From NCBI RefSeq assembly GCF_026212465.1, contig NC_080048.1:37538375-37602374 (forward strand): DNA of 64,000 nucleotides, written 5' to 3'. A program made the position numbers and the translations under genes. Shown here in pieces: positions 37,720 to 50,327 of the stretch. Every line of letters begins with the position of its first letter. Positions within the stretch are counted from its first letter, which is position 1. The notes below the pieces were generated by a model. The model was not told where the DNA came from and searched no databases. It saw nothing but the letters and a program-made list of their open reading frames with translations. The DNA is from Amaranthus tricolor (Eukaryota > Streptophyta > Magnoliopsida > Caryophyllales > Amaranthaceae).

Positions 37720-38302
37720 AGTCTAGAAAGTTCGTTAACTTAGAAAGCTTGCTTAACGCGTGGTCATATAAATGTATCCTGCACATAAACACATACAATG
37801 ACAGCAATGTCAGAAATAAGAAATGTAATAAAGGATGCAATAAACTATGCAATAAGATAGTGAAAAAGAATATAAACTATAAAGAAATTATAGCAGAAAA
37901 AGAATGAAAGAAAATCTCGAAAGCAGATATCATAACGTAAACTCATCATTCTACGAAGGCATCAAGGCATATTTGACAAACTCGCATCACAACAGCAAAG
38001 AGTACAGTACCATTGACCATTCGGTCAAATACATTTACAAAATACTCGTACTCAAATGTACAAACAAGCAGTAGGGTGCATAATTCACGATAGTCACGGT
38101 TAAATCGCAAAATATTCATCACAAATAGCACCGTGTATTGCCACAACAAGTGAGGTGAACTGCCTAAGAACGGAAGCAACAAACCATGAATTTAAGCTTA
38201 ATTTCTCTGGATTCTCGTTCACCGATCTTATTTATTGCAAGGCAAGTTTACTGAGATCATACCCTCCTTAGCCTCCCTTTCTTAATCAATTCTCGTTCAA
38301 CA

Positions 38303-38720
38303 ATTGTCAGCCACAAAAAAAAATAAAAAAATAAAATGACACCTTAGAGATTTTGTGTGTTCAATAACTGACTAAACAGTTCATAGCATCATACAAATCA
38401 AATCATTGCAATTTTTTTTCTTTGAGTAGTCAGAGACACCATAATATTGTAATCTTTACGCCCACCAACAATCAAAAATATCAAAATAGTACACCTTATT
38501 TAGAAGAGCCTATCATATAAAAATTAAATCCATATAGTTCAGCTCAAAACCTGATAAGTAATTGTGAGCCACAAAGAAACATTACACCTAACTAGAATTA
38601 TGTGTGTTCAATAACGAACCAAAATCATTACGATTTTGTTCAATGAGTAGTCAGAGACACCGGAATGTTATAAATTTAACGCCCAACAACAATTAAACAT
38701 ATCCAAAATAGAACAGATTT
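38303..38720 (+). repeat. Diverged direct duplication, ~160-195 bp units 258 bases apart
   Basis: 38303-38498 and 38561-38720 share tgtgtgttcaataac, gagtagtcagagacacc and cgccca-caacaat in order. Both are non-coding and the two copies have drifted. Confidence 0.8.
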
Positions 38721-39479
38721 TTTGATCCAAACTAAAAGACCTTAACTTTGAATAGAGTAACCACATACTGATCAATCCCAACCCAAAATTTCTCAATGTT
38801 ACAACATAAAAACTATCTTAACAAAACATGTGATGAAGTCTATATATAAGCGGGATATACTAGGTATAATGACGAACATGATGAAGACAAAGAAACTTCA
38901 TTCCTTATGAAATACCCAACAAGTTTAGCTATACCAAAATGCACCTATATATGCCAAAAAATAGTAAACTAGCCTAATTATGGACTTTAAAAAATCAATG
39001 TCAAGGATTGTAGTACAGCCCTGATACATTTTGAACAAGGTATGATTCTATACATAGGAGACAAAAAATACATGTGTATAATACAAGTACTTGGATCCAA
39101 TTATATGAAGAACTCAATACCTTTCATGCTTCATCACAATAAATCTAATAGTTTCAACTTTCAACTTCAATAATTTTGTGATGAAAAAAAAGGCCATAGC
39201 ATAGCAAACAAAAATGTGCAAATGAATACATTTAATATTATGGAATGTGCAAGTAAGTTTGTCTCAATAATTATATATATCATGTCCATTGCAAAAATAC
39301 ATTATACAATTTTTTTAAAAGAAAAGAGAAAAAGAAAAAGCATATGATCATATGGCCATAGATCTTCACCCCAAGAATAAAGTAACTTCTAAGTTATATA
39401 CCCACAGTCATATAGCACTATCTGGAAAAAAGTTGAATACCAATTTATTTAAATCAAAAAATAATTCTCATCATTGTCC

Positions 39480-39586
39480 TATATCACCATTATATCGGGT
39501 TTTATCTCGATTGGAGACTTGGTTTCAATCTCGCTGCCTACCCCCTAGGCCTTCTCTTCCCTCACCCTACGTTCAACTCGAAAATC

Positions 39587-39620
<34 letters not shown>
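39480..39620 (+). mobile_element. LINE/SINE-like 3' tail ending in (AAT)n
   Basis: Reads gggttttatctcgattggag then ctcgctgcctaccccctagg then ccctcaccctacgttcaact, ending in an ataataataat run (about 39585-39620). Same class of tail as at 29965, but with AAT instead of GAT repeats. Confidence 0.55.
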
Positions 39621-39622
<2 letters not shown>

Positions 39623-39627
39623 TAATA

Positions 39628-39831
39628 CTCCCTCTAATTCTTTTAAGTTGTCTTATTTGGCACACCTTTCAATACACTAATACAATTCTAAATATCTCTA
39701 ATTTTACATAATTAAAATTATAAAAATTTAATATAAATAAAATTTACATTAAAACGAATCAAACAACATCGCACTTCAATATATTTTAAAATCTAAAAAA
39801 ATAAATGGGGCAACTTTTTGAATTGGAGGGA

Positions 39832-39832
<1 letters not shown>
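39628..39832. mobile_element. Stowaway-like MITE inserted in an (AAT)n run
   Basis: Inverted ends ctccctctaattc and gaattggagggag (12 of 13 positions pair), flanked by TA on both sides (39626-39627 and 39833-39834), the Stowaway/Tc1-mariner target duplication. About 205 bp, non-coding. Outside, (AAT)n continues on both sides, so it jumped into the tail of the element ending at 39620. Confidence 0.88.
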
Positions 39833-39866
<34 letters not shown>

Positions 39867-39876
39867 TAATAATAAT
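39833..39876. repeat. (AAT)n microsatellite, right half
   Basis: Continuation of the trinucleotide run interrupted by the MITE. Confidence 0.9.
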
Positions 39877-39999
39877 GTCCAGTTTCTGGATACCACCAAA
39901 ATAATTTATCATCCCCAACTCAAAAATTGAATCTTTACCCAAAAACAATAACCCAAAAGAGAAAATAATGTTGGTATTGCTGATAAAAAGGTGACTTTT

Positions 40000-41025
40000 A
40001 GAATCAAAACAAGACCCATATAATCTAAGCCGAATAATTTAAAGAGTTCAATTCAATTAAAATAGTACTAGAATTGTCCTAGATTACATAATTCTAATCA
40101 GCAAAAGTAGAATAATTTAGTTATAAAATTAAGAAGGTACCGATTAAAGATGTCGGCAAGACCACCATTAACCATGTGGCAACTTGTGATTCCACTGAAA
40201 ATAATTGGAATTTTGTTGGGTATGATTATGATGGAACTGTATAAATTTGTATAGTGACTCTATCCCCAATTCCGCATAGATTCATTTTCATCTGAATTTC
40301 CAGAATTGAAAATTGTATCACTCCGCTCAATGTGTATATACAAAATACTTGAGAATTTTATCTCGGTTTTTATTTTCATAAAACTTAACTTTACAATTGT
40401 AAATAGTTCAATTTATACACAGCATATGTTGACCCTAACATAACAACTTTATTTTCTCTTAACAGAAAAATAACCTAAGTTAGAGAACACAAGTGAAAAT
40501 AATATTTTACCCTAACTAAATTTCTTGCATAATTGTTGCAATTCATTAGTCTGTAACTTACTAACATAAAAAAAAATCTAAACATTTAAGTATTGTTATC
40601 AAGTTGTTGGTAGGAATGATAAGGGGTCGGATTTAAATTGAGTTTAAATGAATTCGAATTCAGATCCGTTTTTTAATGAGGATTCATGACCCAATTTATT
40701 AATATCCAAATCTGGATCCACGGATCTAGTATGAGATTCAGGCTCAAAACAAATCCAAGCTTATTTTTAGACATTTGATTGAATTCTTCTTTTATTTTGC
40801 GATACCGATAGTGTTTTAGACTTTGATTAATAATAGCAATAATAATAATATATAACTATTAATTAAAATCTAAAAACATCCAACAATATTGTACAAGTTA
40901 TAAATATCGTTAAAATATCAACCTAGTTTCAAATTTTCTTACATCAACAAAAGTTTCTTCATAAAATAATATAACATTCAAAATAATGCTGCATAATTAA
41001 CAAAGTAAATTAGTAGACATTAGTA

Positions 41026-41031
<6 letters not shown>
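40000..41031. other. Intergenic DNA
   Basis: No gene. About 40610-40760 contains gatccg/ggatcc-rich text (gggtcggatttaaattgagt) of the kind found at ends of hAT-like elements, but no borders were found. Confidence 0.3.

Positions 41032-41067
<36 letters not shown>
41032..41067. repeat. (AT)n microsatellite
   Basis: About 36 bases of AT dinucleotide. Confidence 0.97.
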
Positions 41068-41069
<2 letters not shown>

Positions 41070-41389
41070 ATTTTTCAAAATAAAATGGGTCTTTTAAATC
41101 CACATATTCAAATGTAGATATTTTTTCGAGACCAAGTCAATATTTATATGGATTTGAGTCTACGTACATTACATTAGTTTATATACTTAAATCAAATGTA
41201 TAATGAATCACTTAAGGGTACTTAAAACCTAAAGTGATCTTTTGGGATATCATAATGGTAAATATGCATATAAGGTAATTTAATGGGAAGTGTTATGTTT
41301 ATGACATTAATATTGTAAGAGAAATCTGGGTAATACAAAAACATTATATGGGATGTGATAAATTTAATTTGTCAATTGATTATTTTAAT

Positions 41390-41900
41390 AATAAATTTGG
41401 TAATTTAAGTGACCACTTTATAACTTTAAGTGTTCCTTTCAGTTAAAAATTACAACATATAACAAGAATTCTTAAATTGAAAAAATTGCTACATAAAATT
41501 GATCAATTTTGTATTAATATGCACACAATTATTTGTAGATGAAACCCTTTAAGTGGTCATTTATCTTAAAGATTGAAACTGATCGCCAAGTTTGTATATG
41601 AAGCATTTAAAAGTTATAAATAATCACTGAAATAGTAAGTGATTACTTTATACTTTTAAGTAGTCATCTCTAATAAAAATACTAAATTTATAAATTGATC
41701 ATATAACATGACATAGAATCAATAGATCAATACATAGTACATACAATATTTTAGGGGACATTAAAAGAATTTGGATGACAAAATATAAGCAAAAGGCGTG
41801 ATCAATAATGTTATATTGATCATCTACATTATAAAACCGAGTACCTTTTGGTGATCACTTTCATATTAATTTGATCACTTAAAATATTACAAATGTCATT
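41390..41900. repeat. Scattered AAGTGATCACTT-type short repeats
   Basis: Several degenerate units such as taagtgaccactttataact, agtaagtgattactttatac and ttttggtgatcactttcata. Resembles the array at 18405-18690, less regular. Confidence 0.4.
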
Positions 41901-41922
41901 ATAATTGTTTAATGTAGTGTTT

Positions 41923-42132
41923 GGGAGCAAGTATTTCATTTTAAATTATAAATTTCAATTATGAAATCATAAATGAAAATTTTGAGAATGACAAGGTTTT
42001 GGGTAGTCAATTCTCAACCTTGACTACTTTAAAAACAATGATGAAATTTAATCCAAATTCAAATTTAAAATTTTTTTATTTGCCAAACAATAAATTTAAG
42101 CTAATTCCAAATTTCCCTCCCAAACATGACAT
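41923..42132. mobile_element. MITE with TAGTGTTTGGGA ends
   Basis: Left end tgtagtgtttgggagcaag; right end, reverse-complemented, atgtcatgtttgggagggaa. About 210 bp, AT-rich, non-coding. Confidence 0.65.
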
Positions 42133-42179
42133 AAAAGAAATTTACAAACATCAAAATGTTTAATACCAAAATGCAAATC

Positions 42180-42400
42180 ACTTGCTTGACTTGAATCTTG
42201 TTCCCCTTTTTGAACGGACTTTCTACGTTGGCTTCTTACTTTCTACTTGCTTGGATTGAATTTCATCAATCGTTGGAGCTAGCAATTTCTTCTGGGCCAA
42301 TATTAGAGGTTGATAAGCTCTATTTTACTTTTTGACAAAACTAGCTTCAAACAAAGTTAGGACCTGTACAAGATCCTGTCATCCGATGTAGATAGTCATC
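42180..42400 (-). pseudogene. Short broken coding remnant of unknown origin
   Basis: The minus strand reads KKLLAPTIDEIQSKQVESKK, then a stop, then KVRSKRGTRFKSSK. The Lys/Arg-rich peptide looks like a decayed C-terminus, perhaps of a transposon protein. Not assignable. Confidence 0.3.
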
Positions 42401-42429
42401 TCAAATTGGTATCACCAACAAATTCTTCC

Positions 42430-42580
42430 ATCAAGTAAGCAGCATGATCATCATCATACTCAGTGTATCCCGCTCATAGGAACTATGATCAGGGTTTAGG
42501 TAGGTAGAAAGGGAAGAAATGCGACAACTCATACCCATAAAAGAGAGTGTGGCCAAAGAATCCTTCAGTAACTCATACCT
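42430..42580 (-). mobile_element. LINE/SINE-like 3' tail, reverse orientation
   Basis: gatcatcatcatactcagtg then tatcccgctcataggaacta is the reverse of the tail pattern ending in TGATGATGATG seen at 29965 and 32860. Confidence 0.5.
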
Positions 42581-43779
42581 CAGTAGTCAAAAACATAAAT
42601 AAATAAATAAATATACATATGAGTAAGCAACATACAAACCAAAATCATTTCTTCCATCATTCATCACCCTTTTAGATTGTAAATCTTCATATCATATGAT
42701 ATATTCATGACCATTGCTTTCAAAAAAAGTCAATGAAAAAAGACTGATGAGCAAAAAACAGATGAAAATCAGCTAATAAAAATCAAGTTTGAAATACAAC
42801 AAAAGTATAACAATAAAAAACATACCACAAGCTCAACCATCTTTTTTAAATACTCATCGCTCTTTTCCGCTTAACAAAGTCTGAATAATAACATTTTTTC
42901 CATCGAGTATCAACAACCAATAGATGATACATAAATTTAGAGTACGACATAAAAAATGTTGATAAAAACAAATAAACAAAAAAAGATTAATCTAAAAAGA
43001 TGACAACATGATGCGTTTCATTAAAAAATAAAAATCTATAACTGATTACGATATGATATTACCATATTCATGTATTAAACTCGATCTTCAACGCCAACAA
43101 ATTTTACATATAAATTCCAATAAAAAATGTTTTCCGATTGCAAGGAGCTTCTTTGATCATTTCCAGCATCAATCATCTTTGCCAAGTCCTCCTTAATAAT
43201 AAACACAAACACCAAATAATCGTTTATCACCAAAAATACTTTGAGCTACTCTCTCACACAAGATTTTATGTAACACTTGAAATTAACTTGAGCTTCTTCT
43301 TTTTTTTATTTTTTCTGTTTTTTTACTAATGAGCCGTTTGAGTGGATCCGAAACAGTATCACACAAGACGGGTTGTATAGGAATAAGGAGCATAATAAGT
43401 TTTAGACTCTTTATTTTATTGTGTGTGAAATTTGCCTAAATGAGAAGTCTTTTTGATCAAAGAATAATGAGAAGATGAAGAAGAAAGGGCATAACAAGCA
43501 AAATGGCATGCAATAAAATCTAACCATTAGGATCAAAGTCCAACTCATTAAAAAAGCTAAAAAAAAAAAAAAAAACATAAAACTCAAAAACTAAACTGTG
43601 TACCCGTGCTTGACAAACACAGCCCATGATGCACGGGTCAGAGTAACCGACTAAAAACTTTTTTTCTTTATTTGAACAGCCATATAGGATATGGGTAACC
43701 GGGTCATATTAACTCTGGTGTTTTGAGCACCACAACTAGTCTACTACATAGGAATGGCAGTCAATTTGAAAGTTTCTCA

Positions 43780-44330
43780 ATATATCTACCGACTAAAACA
43801 ATTTCTTGTTCTCCATTAAATAAGTTGTCAAAATACTCTCTCCATCGATATAATGAACTAGAATTTCATGATTACTAATCTTGATACACATAAACATACT
43901 TGTGTCCTTAGTCTTCTCTTGTCTTCTCTTCGACATCCTCTATATGTATCCACCTTTCTTTAGATTTCATTTTGTAAAACATCTTTTTGGAAGTCTTAAA
44001 CTTTGCCTTGCGAATACTAATCTCACCTTGGCTCTAACATCCTTATACTTGGCCAAGTTTTTGACATTCTTGCAATTTCCTAGTACAAGATAACATTCTT
44101 TCTTCTTCACCGTTGTCTTGACCATCTTATGTGTGTAACAAACTAGTGTACATAATAGTATGTTTTGTTGTTCTCGCATATCACGCTTCTCATGCTCTCG
44201 TTCCTCATTAGTCCTCTCTCATGACAGTGAACAGTGTCCAGATGCACTATGCCGAGTCACATACGGATTGTGTCTTCTTCACATAGCATAGCGTATGGCA
44301 TCTCTTACAGTGGTTGGTGAAAACCACGAG
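43780..44330 (-). pseudogene. LINE polyprotein remnant (RTE-like)
   Basis: The minus strand shows a broken frame with NLAKYKDVRAKVRL, later RRQEKTKDTSMFMCIK and EILVHYIDGE, in the order and spacing of the segment before the reverse transcriptase of plant RTE-like LINEs (LAK.RERKTKD...CIKD..G.VLV.D..I). Stops and frameshifts show it is dead. Confidence 0.5.
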
Positions 44331-44409
44331 AAATTATGCATAATTTTATAGGTACTTCCTCCATCCTACTGCCCTATCTCTCTTTCCCTATCATAGTTAA
44401 AGTATCAAA

Positions 44410-44723
44410 TGATGGATAATAGATGGATGGGCCAATAATTTGCATATTCTATAATTTAAGCTACTAACATCTTTTCCATTCAACGGGTACAAAAACAGTT
44501 AAAAGGATAAAAAAGCACAAAAAGCTTATTTCAAGACTACAAGTCAGACCATGGGAGCACTCATAACACAAATCTGTAAACTAGGTCACTCTTGAACAAA
44601 AGAAATGAAGGAAGATTAGATTTTGTCTCTCTCAACTGCCTATTGTGTTTGAATATATAGACAATAGACGGATGGACCGATAATTTGCATATTCAATATT
44701 AAGATTTAAAGCTACTTACATTA
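44410..44723 (+). repeat. Direct repeat pair
   Basis: 44410-44470 and 44654-44723 share agatggatgg/agacggatgg then aataatttgcatattc and a ttaa-gctact-acat end. Probably fragments of one repeat family. Confidence 0.7.
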
Positions 44724-45686
44724 GATTGTTCTTCATGACATTCATCACACCATTTTCAGACTCTTGATTTCTGTAATCTCATCTCTTGCTCGTGAAATCT
44801 CATTTATCATCTCTCTTTTTCCTTTGACTATTTCCTAGGTTCCTGTAGGATTCAATGAAAACAAGAATTAATTATCCAACCAAGTATGAAACCAAGAAAA
44901 ACCTACATGAGATCTCCGTACATCCCTCTTAAATTCTCTGCCTTAACTGCACCATTGGTAATGGTAGGAACGATAGAGCACATCTGGAAATTACTATTAT
45001 TATATCCACTCATAAAGCACAAGTCAAAAATCATGGCATATAAAACTAGTGCAGCAACATTATTACAATCACTTTGAACCTCCATCTTGCAAAGAAAAGA
45101 AGACATTGATTGCCATTTCTTTAGCTACAAAATGAGAAACTTAAAATTAAGAAAACAGCAACTCTCAAGTACGGTGCCTGTAAAGAGCACTGTGTAGTGC
45201 AATAAACTTCAGAACATCGCTAGTATGTGTTCCATATTTGACAAAAAATTTCACTCAGCATTATCCAAAACAATTTATTTGGTCACAAAAAGCATACAAG
45301 CTAAACTACTATACAGAATAACAGGCTTGATCGCCATAAAATTGAACAGCCAAAAAATTATAACCAATAATACTTTCACAAAATCTGAAGAATAAATACT
45401 GGAAAAAAATATAGTATTTGAAAAGTAGGGCAGCCACATAAGGTACGCTTTTGTTGACTGCTATAAAGACTGAAAGACACAAATGAGACATTTCACACTT
45501 ACTAATAATGAAACAGTGTGGAAGTTATAAAGATGTGAATGAGACATTTCACATATATGCAAGAACTACTAAAATAGTGTGGAAAGTATAAGCTGCTTTG
45601 CATATATCTGTCGTTCTAGAAAAGACGAACTGAACAAAAATACATACTTACAAAAACAAACAAATATTTCCATTTCCTTCCCAGAT
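44724..45686. other. Region 3' of the PPR gene
   Basis: No gene could be supported. 45500-45686 is just downstream of the PPR stop and likely contains its 3' untranslated region. Confidence 0.35.
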
Positions 45687-46724
45687 TTATGAATTCAGTT
45701 CGGCAAATCTGTGCCTTACAGAACAAGCGAGCTCCCACTCACCAACTCCAGCCAAGCCCTCAATCACCTTCTGCCTAACTTTAATATATGGAATGTTCCC
45801 TCTATCAGTCATCATCATTGCCATTTTTCCCGCCAAAATAAACTCCTTACACTCCAAGCAACCCTCAAGCACAAGCTCATAGCTCTCAAACCCAATATGG
45901 AACTCTTTTTTCTCTAAGAATTCGATAACCTCGACCGCTCTCCATATCTCCTTGTTTGCACGCAATGCTGACATTAACCTCACCAATGTCCCTTGCCTTG
46001 GCGATAAGCTTAGTTTCCCAGCCATTTCCTTCATCATAACTACTGCCTTGTCTGTCTTCCGGAGTGCACATAATGCAGATATAATGGTACAGTAACTCTC
46101 AACATCAGGAAAACACCCTACTTCAAGCATTCCCCTTAAAACCTCATCAGCCTCTTCCATCTGATCAACAGCACAAAGAGATTTGATGACAAAATTACAA
46201 GTTCCACAATCAGGGCGATACCCAATAGATTTCATGCTTAGAAGAATTCTTGGCACCGACTTATATTGTTTTTGCTGATCAATCCAAGCAGAGGACATAG
46301 AAAGGTAAGTCTGAGGTACAGGGGTACACCCTGAACGAATAATCCGTTGGAGGGTTGCAAGAGCATGCGGAAACAGGTCTGGGCATTGAAGGGTGTAAGC
46401 TAGCAGATAATGATAGGAAGTTTTGAGGCGGGAATGGGGTTTAAGAGAGATGAAAGATTGTAACATTTCATCAACAACTAGAGTTCTTTGGCTCAGTGTG
46501 AATGAAGAAAGAAATGAAAAGGGATTTTGTTTGTTGTGGGATTCTTCTAAAAAGGTTAAGAGGTCTGGAATTTGTTCATATTTCTTGTTGGTAACCACTG
46601 TTTTCAGGGATTCCTCAACTGAGTTCTGGGAAACACCTGCGTACAAGGAGGATAATCTGAGAAAAGGGTTCTCAAGCTGTTGATGGAGTCTGCAAATTCT
46701 AATTCTGGCTAATAAGAGAGCCAT
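45687..46724 (-). CDS. P-class pentatricopeptide repeat protein, probably mitochondrial
   Basis: Single exon, 345 residues. The N-terminus (MALLLARIRICRLHQQL) is rich in Arg and Leu with no acidic residue before Glu18, as in mitochondrial presequences. Six tandem P-type PPR motifs of 35-36 residues can be counted at about 103-138, 139-174, 175-209, 210-245, 246-280 and 281-315, with the typical Asp/Asn-containing ends (YRPDCG, CFPDVE). No E, DYW or SMR domain is visible, so editing deamination is not expected; RNA binding for stabilisation or processing in the organelle is the inferred role. Size and layout resemble the Arabidopsis protein At1g06270 (about 340 residues), a match from memory that an alignment should confirm. 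The intact intronless frame is typical of plant PPR genes. Confidence 0.93.
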   Translation of the reverse strand: MALLLARIRICRLHQQLENPFLRLSSLYAGVSQNSVEESLKTVVTNKKYEQIPDLLTFLEESHNKQNPFSFLSSFTLSQRTLVVDEMLQSFISLKPHSRLKTSYHYLLAYTLQCPDLFPHALATLQRIIRSGCTPVPQTYLSMSSAWIDQQKQYKSVPRILLSMKSIGYRPDCGTCNFVIKSLCAVDQMEEADEVLRGMLEVGCFPDVESYCTIISALCALRKTDKAVVMMKEMAGKLSLSPRQGTLVRLMSALRANKEIWRAVEVIEFLEKKEFHIGFESYELVLEGCLECKEFILAGKMAMMMTDRGNIPYIKVRQKVIEGLAGVGEWELACSVRHRFAELNS

Positions 46725-49500
46725 CAGATAGGATTGTTAACAGATAAATGCTGGTCAAAAAGATAGCTTAAGATTACAGCGGGGATTAATCAGACTCCAG
46801 TCCAAACCAACAAAATTCAGTACAGATACAGTTCAGAAGTTGTCTGGTTCATTCAGGCATATCATCTAACACCTGGTATGCGATTTTAATGATGACTGAC
46901 ACCGGCCGTTAACATACTAGCGGTATTGGAGTAATTGTATAATGAAACCTCTACCTGTTGAATCACCAAAAATCAAAAGAAAAAATACATATAAGAAGCC
47001 AAAGAAAGAGGAAGAATAACTTTCTCAATGCAAGTTTTAACACTGTTTCTTGAGATTTAGGAGAAAGAAAATTGAAGAGGAAAGAATAGAACTAGGCCAC
47101 TAATTCGCATATGATCCAAGAGTTAATGTAGGGTGTTAGAATCAAGAAACCACTGTAACCTTCACCGCACCATATTAAGAATATTAACATGTAATGAAGA
47201 AATTAAAATGAGCATAACAGGTGCTTTATAAAGGATTTTGATCTTATGCGAAACCCCGTTACTTATCTAGTTATTTATAATAATAGTGTAACAACCATTA
47301 TAAATTATTATTATTATTTGAACATATTAGCTATTATCATCTGGTTTACAAGTATTAGGTTCTAAAAGGTCAATTATCAGTTTTAATATAATTATATGTT
47401 TTAGAAAACTAGAATTACTACGATAAAATTGTCAAGTTAACAATTCACATTGCGATACCCCCAAAATGAGTCATACCCGCGAGCCGCGTCCACGACATCG
47501 CAACTGTTACCGCAATCGCATCGACATCTACAAATTTTTTCTATGCTAGTAATACCATCAAATTGCAACTGCAAGTCATGAAGATATAAGTAAAGAACCA
47601 TGAGCCAAGTAAATTTTTACTAGACCAAACAACAGAGTTATCAATCAACAAACCATGATGCCAAAAGTTAAATCGGTGCAACTCTAAGCCATTATACACT
47701 CAAATGCACAAACATTACTTTCAGCACCTTTCTTCCTTTACTTAAATCAATGATAATGTAAGTAAGAAATGATCCAGGGTTTGGGAAACAAACTATTGAC
47801 AAGCTTCATATTAATGCTATTGTGTCACGGTATAGCCCATAGGGTCATGTCCATTCAATGGTTGCAAGATAAATTAGGTGCTCTCATATTCATTAACAAG
47901 TTTTTTCTCAAAACAGCAATCTCATACTTACCTTTGTTAAACTACTAAAGGCAAAATAAACATTAGGCAATAGGGATATGCAATGAGATGGGTATCTGCC
48001 GAGCCGGACTCGAGCAAAAATGGATCCAAGTGGAAAAATGCTCTAATAAATCAATACGAGTTGAATAGCGTTGTACCTGAAAGTCCGGCCCAGCTTGACC
48101 TCATATCTAAAGGTATGATTTTTTTTTTTTTAAATAAGCCCTTTTAAGTGTTGCACTTGAAAAAAAAAGCTTCTAATCAACCACAAAATAAAAGCCATCA
48201 CCTTATGAGCCCTGTGAGTCTGTGACATAAATTTTACTCATAGATTATTCAATTGACAATCTTTATGCAGCTTTTCTACTTTCAGAATATTTGTAGAGAC
48301 CTTTCTACCAATCATAATGCTGCCAAATAATACTCTCCTCCAAGTACAAAATATTTAAATTTTGTGGAGAGCTAAATACTTCAAGTAGTAAATTTCGACA
48401 ATTAATTTTGTATCTATAATGGCTTGATTAACCATTAATTCAACAAGATTATATTAATTAATAATTTTGGTAGTGGAATAATGTAGGATGAACAACTACT
48501 ACTTGAAGCATTTGGTGCAAAATGTTGAATGAACAAATATAGTTAGTGTTAAAGCATACCAATGCTATTAAAATCATGATTCGTATTTATGATCCAATGT
48601 TTCTACGGTGAACGATCTAAATCTTAGTAGGAACTTAATTTTAGTAGGATCGTAATTTTGTTAGCATACAATCCAACTAATTTAAATTATAATTAATTTT
48701 TCTTACGCATCAATTAAAACTATAACTACTTTCACACACATACATGTACAAAAAAATTCATTTCATTCTTTATAGTTCAAAATTAAGTTACGGAAATTTA
48801 ATATCACAATTTAAAACTTCTGCAATGAATAAGGATGAATAAGAACTAAAAAATTTAGCATATTTAAGTTATTCGAGGATCCCATACTTTGATATGTAGC
48901 AAGATATCCTTGATAAGATTGCTACAAAATATTCATTCCAAAGTCAACCCAAAAAAACTACTTGAGCTCACAATGATCCTTACAAAGCACTAAAAATTGG
49001 CAACATTTACGTATAGAGTCAAAGGTTGAAATCATAAACAACAAAAAAGAAAGCAGAGTGTGTCTGAACTCTGAGTAACAAATAACAGTCTCAAGGGATT
49101 TGTTCAACACCATTGAAATTACAAACCCACATACATGGTCAATGATCAATATACAAATACACAAATTCTCAAAAATTAGAAAAATTCAATTATCTATCAA
49201 AGAGTCACAACACACAAGTATCTCAATACATGCAATCTCATTCATGTGTAATTCTAATAGACCTTCACATAAAATTAGAATATGTAGGTTCAGTAAAGTA
49301 TAAATAAATGTGTTTCATAAAATTTTAAATTATTTGAATTTGTAGTTTGTATTTTGTGTGATGAATATATGTTGAACGATTTTTTCGAACATGAGATACA
49401 AACAAAAACATTATGATAAATAGTGTACTTAATGTCTTTTTATTAGTATACTAGTAAATATGACAAGTTCTACCTACTGTCATTTTTTAAATGTTTACCT
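46725..49500. other. Intergenic DNA upstream of the PPR gene
   Basis: 46725-46950 is presumably the PPR promoter and leader, although no clear TATA box is seen. At 47440-47545 lies a reverse copy of the GCGGTAACGG-type repeat (see 23704). About 48000-48120 has gagccggactcgagc-type repeat text. No further gene. Confidence 0.35.
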
Positions 49501-49502
49501 CA

Positions 49503-49975
49503 AACAAACTGAATAGAGCCAATACAACATATGGAACGGGCTCAGTATCTTCTAAATGAAAGAGGTGTGATAAAACACGTCTCGAGTGCTATGATTGCAC
49601 CCAATGAACCAAGATTGTTTCCTCTTGCTATGTATAAAGCTAAGGAGGCATTTGATGAATAGTTGGAAAAAAATCATAGAGCATGCATGACGATTTGATT
49701 GGACAACCATAGTTTTTAACCCACAACTAACGAAATGAGGGAAAATACAGAAGATATGTTAAGCAAGACTTAGACCACAAGACTGCATACCTTGCATTTG
49801 AATTAACTGCAATAAAAGATTGATTCATCATGATTTGTTCCCAAGCATTTTCGCGCTATGAGTGCAATGCTTCGAGACCTCAAAGCTAGAGATATTGAGA
49901 ATTCTCAATACACGCAAGTCAACAATGTGTTTCACTGCGTAACAATAGGTTTTAACGTCTCATAAGGTCAACTTG
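49503..49975 (+). pseudogene. Copia-type gag remnant, plus strand
   Basis: Broken frames include ERGVIKHVSSAMIAPNEP and later HFRAMSAMLRDLKARD then YTQVNNV. The second block matches the Copia gag segment H.R.MSAMI.DLK.AG....DEQQV. Several stops are present. Confidence 0.6.
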
Positions 49976-50114
49976 AAATCATATTCTAAACACATTCATT
50001 TATAAGTTCAAAAGGTATTGTGAGGAAAAAGGATCATCACTTTCTCAAAAGTTTCTCAAAATGTGGGCATTCTTCCTCTATTTCAGCATGACGAGCAATC
50101 TCAGAAAATAGTTT

Positions 50115-50327
50115 CTAATTGATGTTATGAGATAATAAAGCCTTGAACGATGACTGTCGATCATCATTGTTAGGTAGACAACAAATCACCTTATTAACTT
50201 GCTCGTATTCATAAATCTCAAGATATCCGGCTTTGAGGTCTTGAAGCATTGCACTCTTAGTGCGAAGGTGCTCGAGAAACGATATTGTATTGCAGGGCAT
50301 GAAGCGTTGTGGCTGAAGTCTTCCCAA
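50115..50327 (-). pseudogene. Copia-type gag remnant, minus strand
   Basis: A 70-residue frame contains LEHLRTKSAMLQDLKAGYLE, EQVNKVICCLPNND and LLSHNIN, matching the Copia gag core (H.R.MSAMI.DLKAAG...EQQV.AV.RSLP......LTHN.N). It faces the plus-strand copy at 49503-49975: 26 bases (49861-49886 and 50230-50255) form an inverted repeat with one mismatch. Confidence 0.7.

Noticed and set aside
39352..39711. 119-residue frame with an Asn run
   Set aside because: The Asn run is the (AAT)n microsatellite; the rest is a retroelement tail and MITE end.
45886..46683. Short frames on either strand inside the PPR gene
   Set aside because: Shadows of the intact PPR reading frame.
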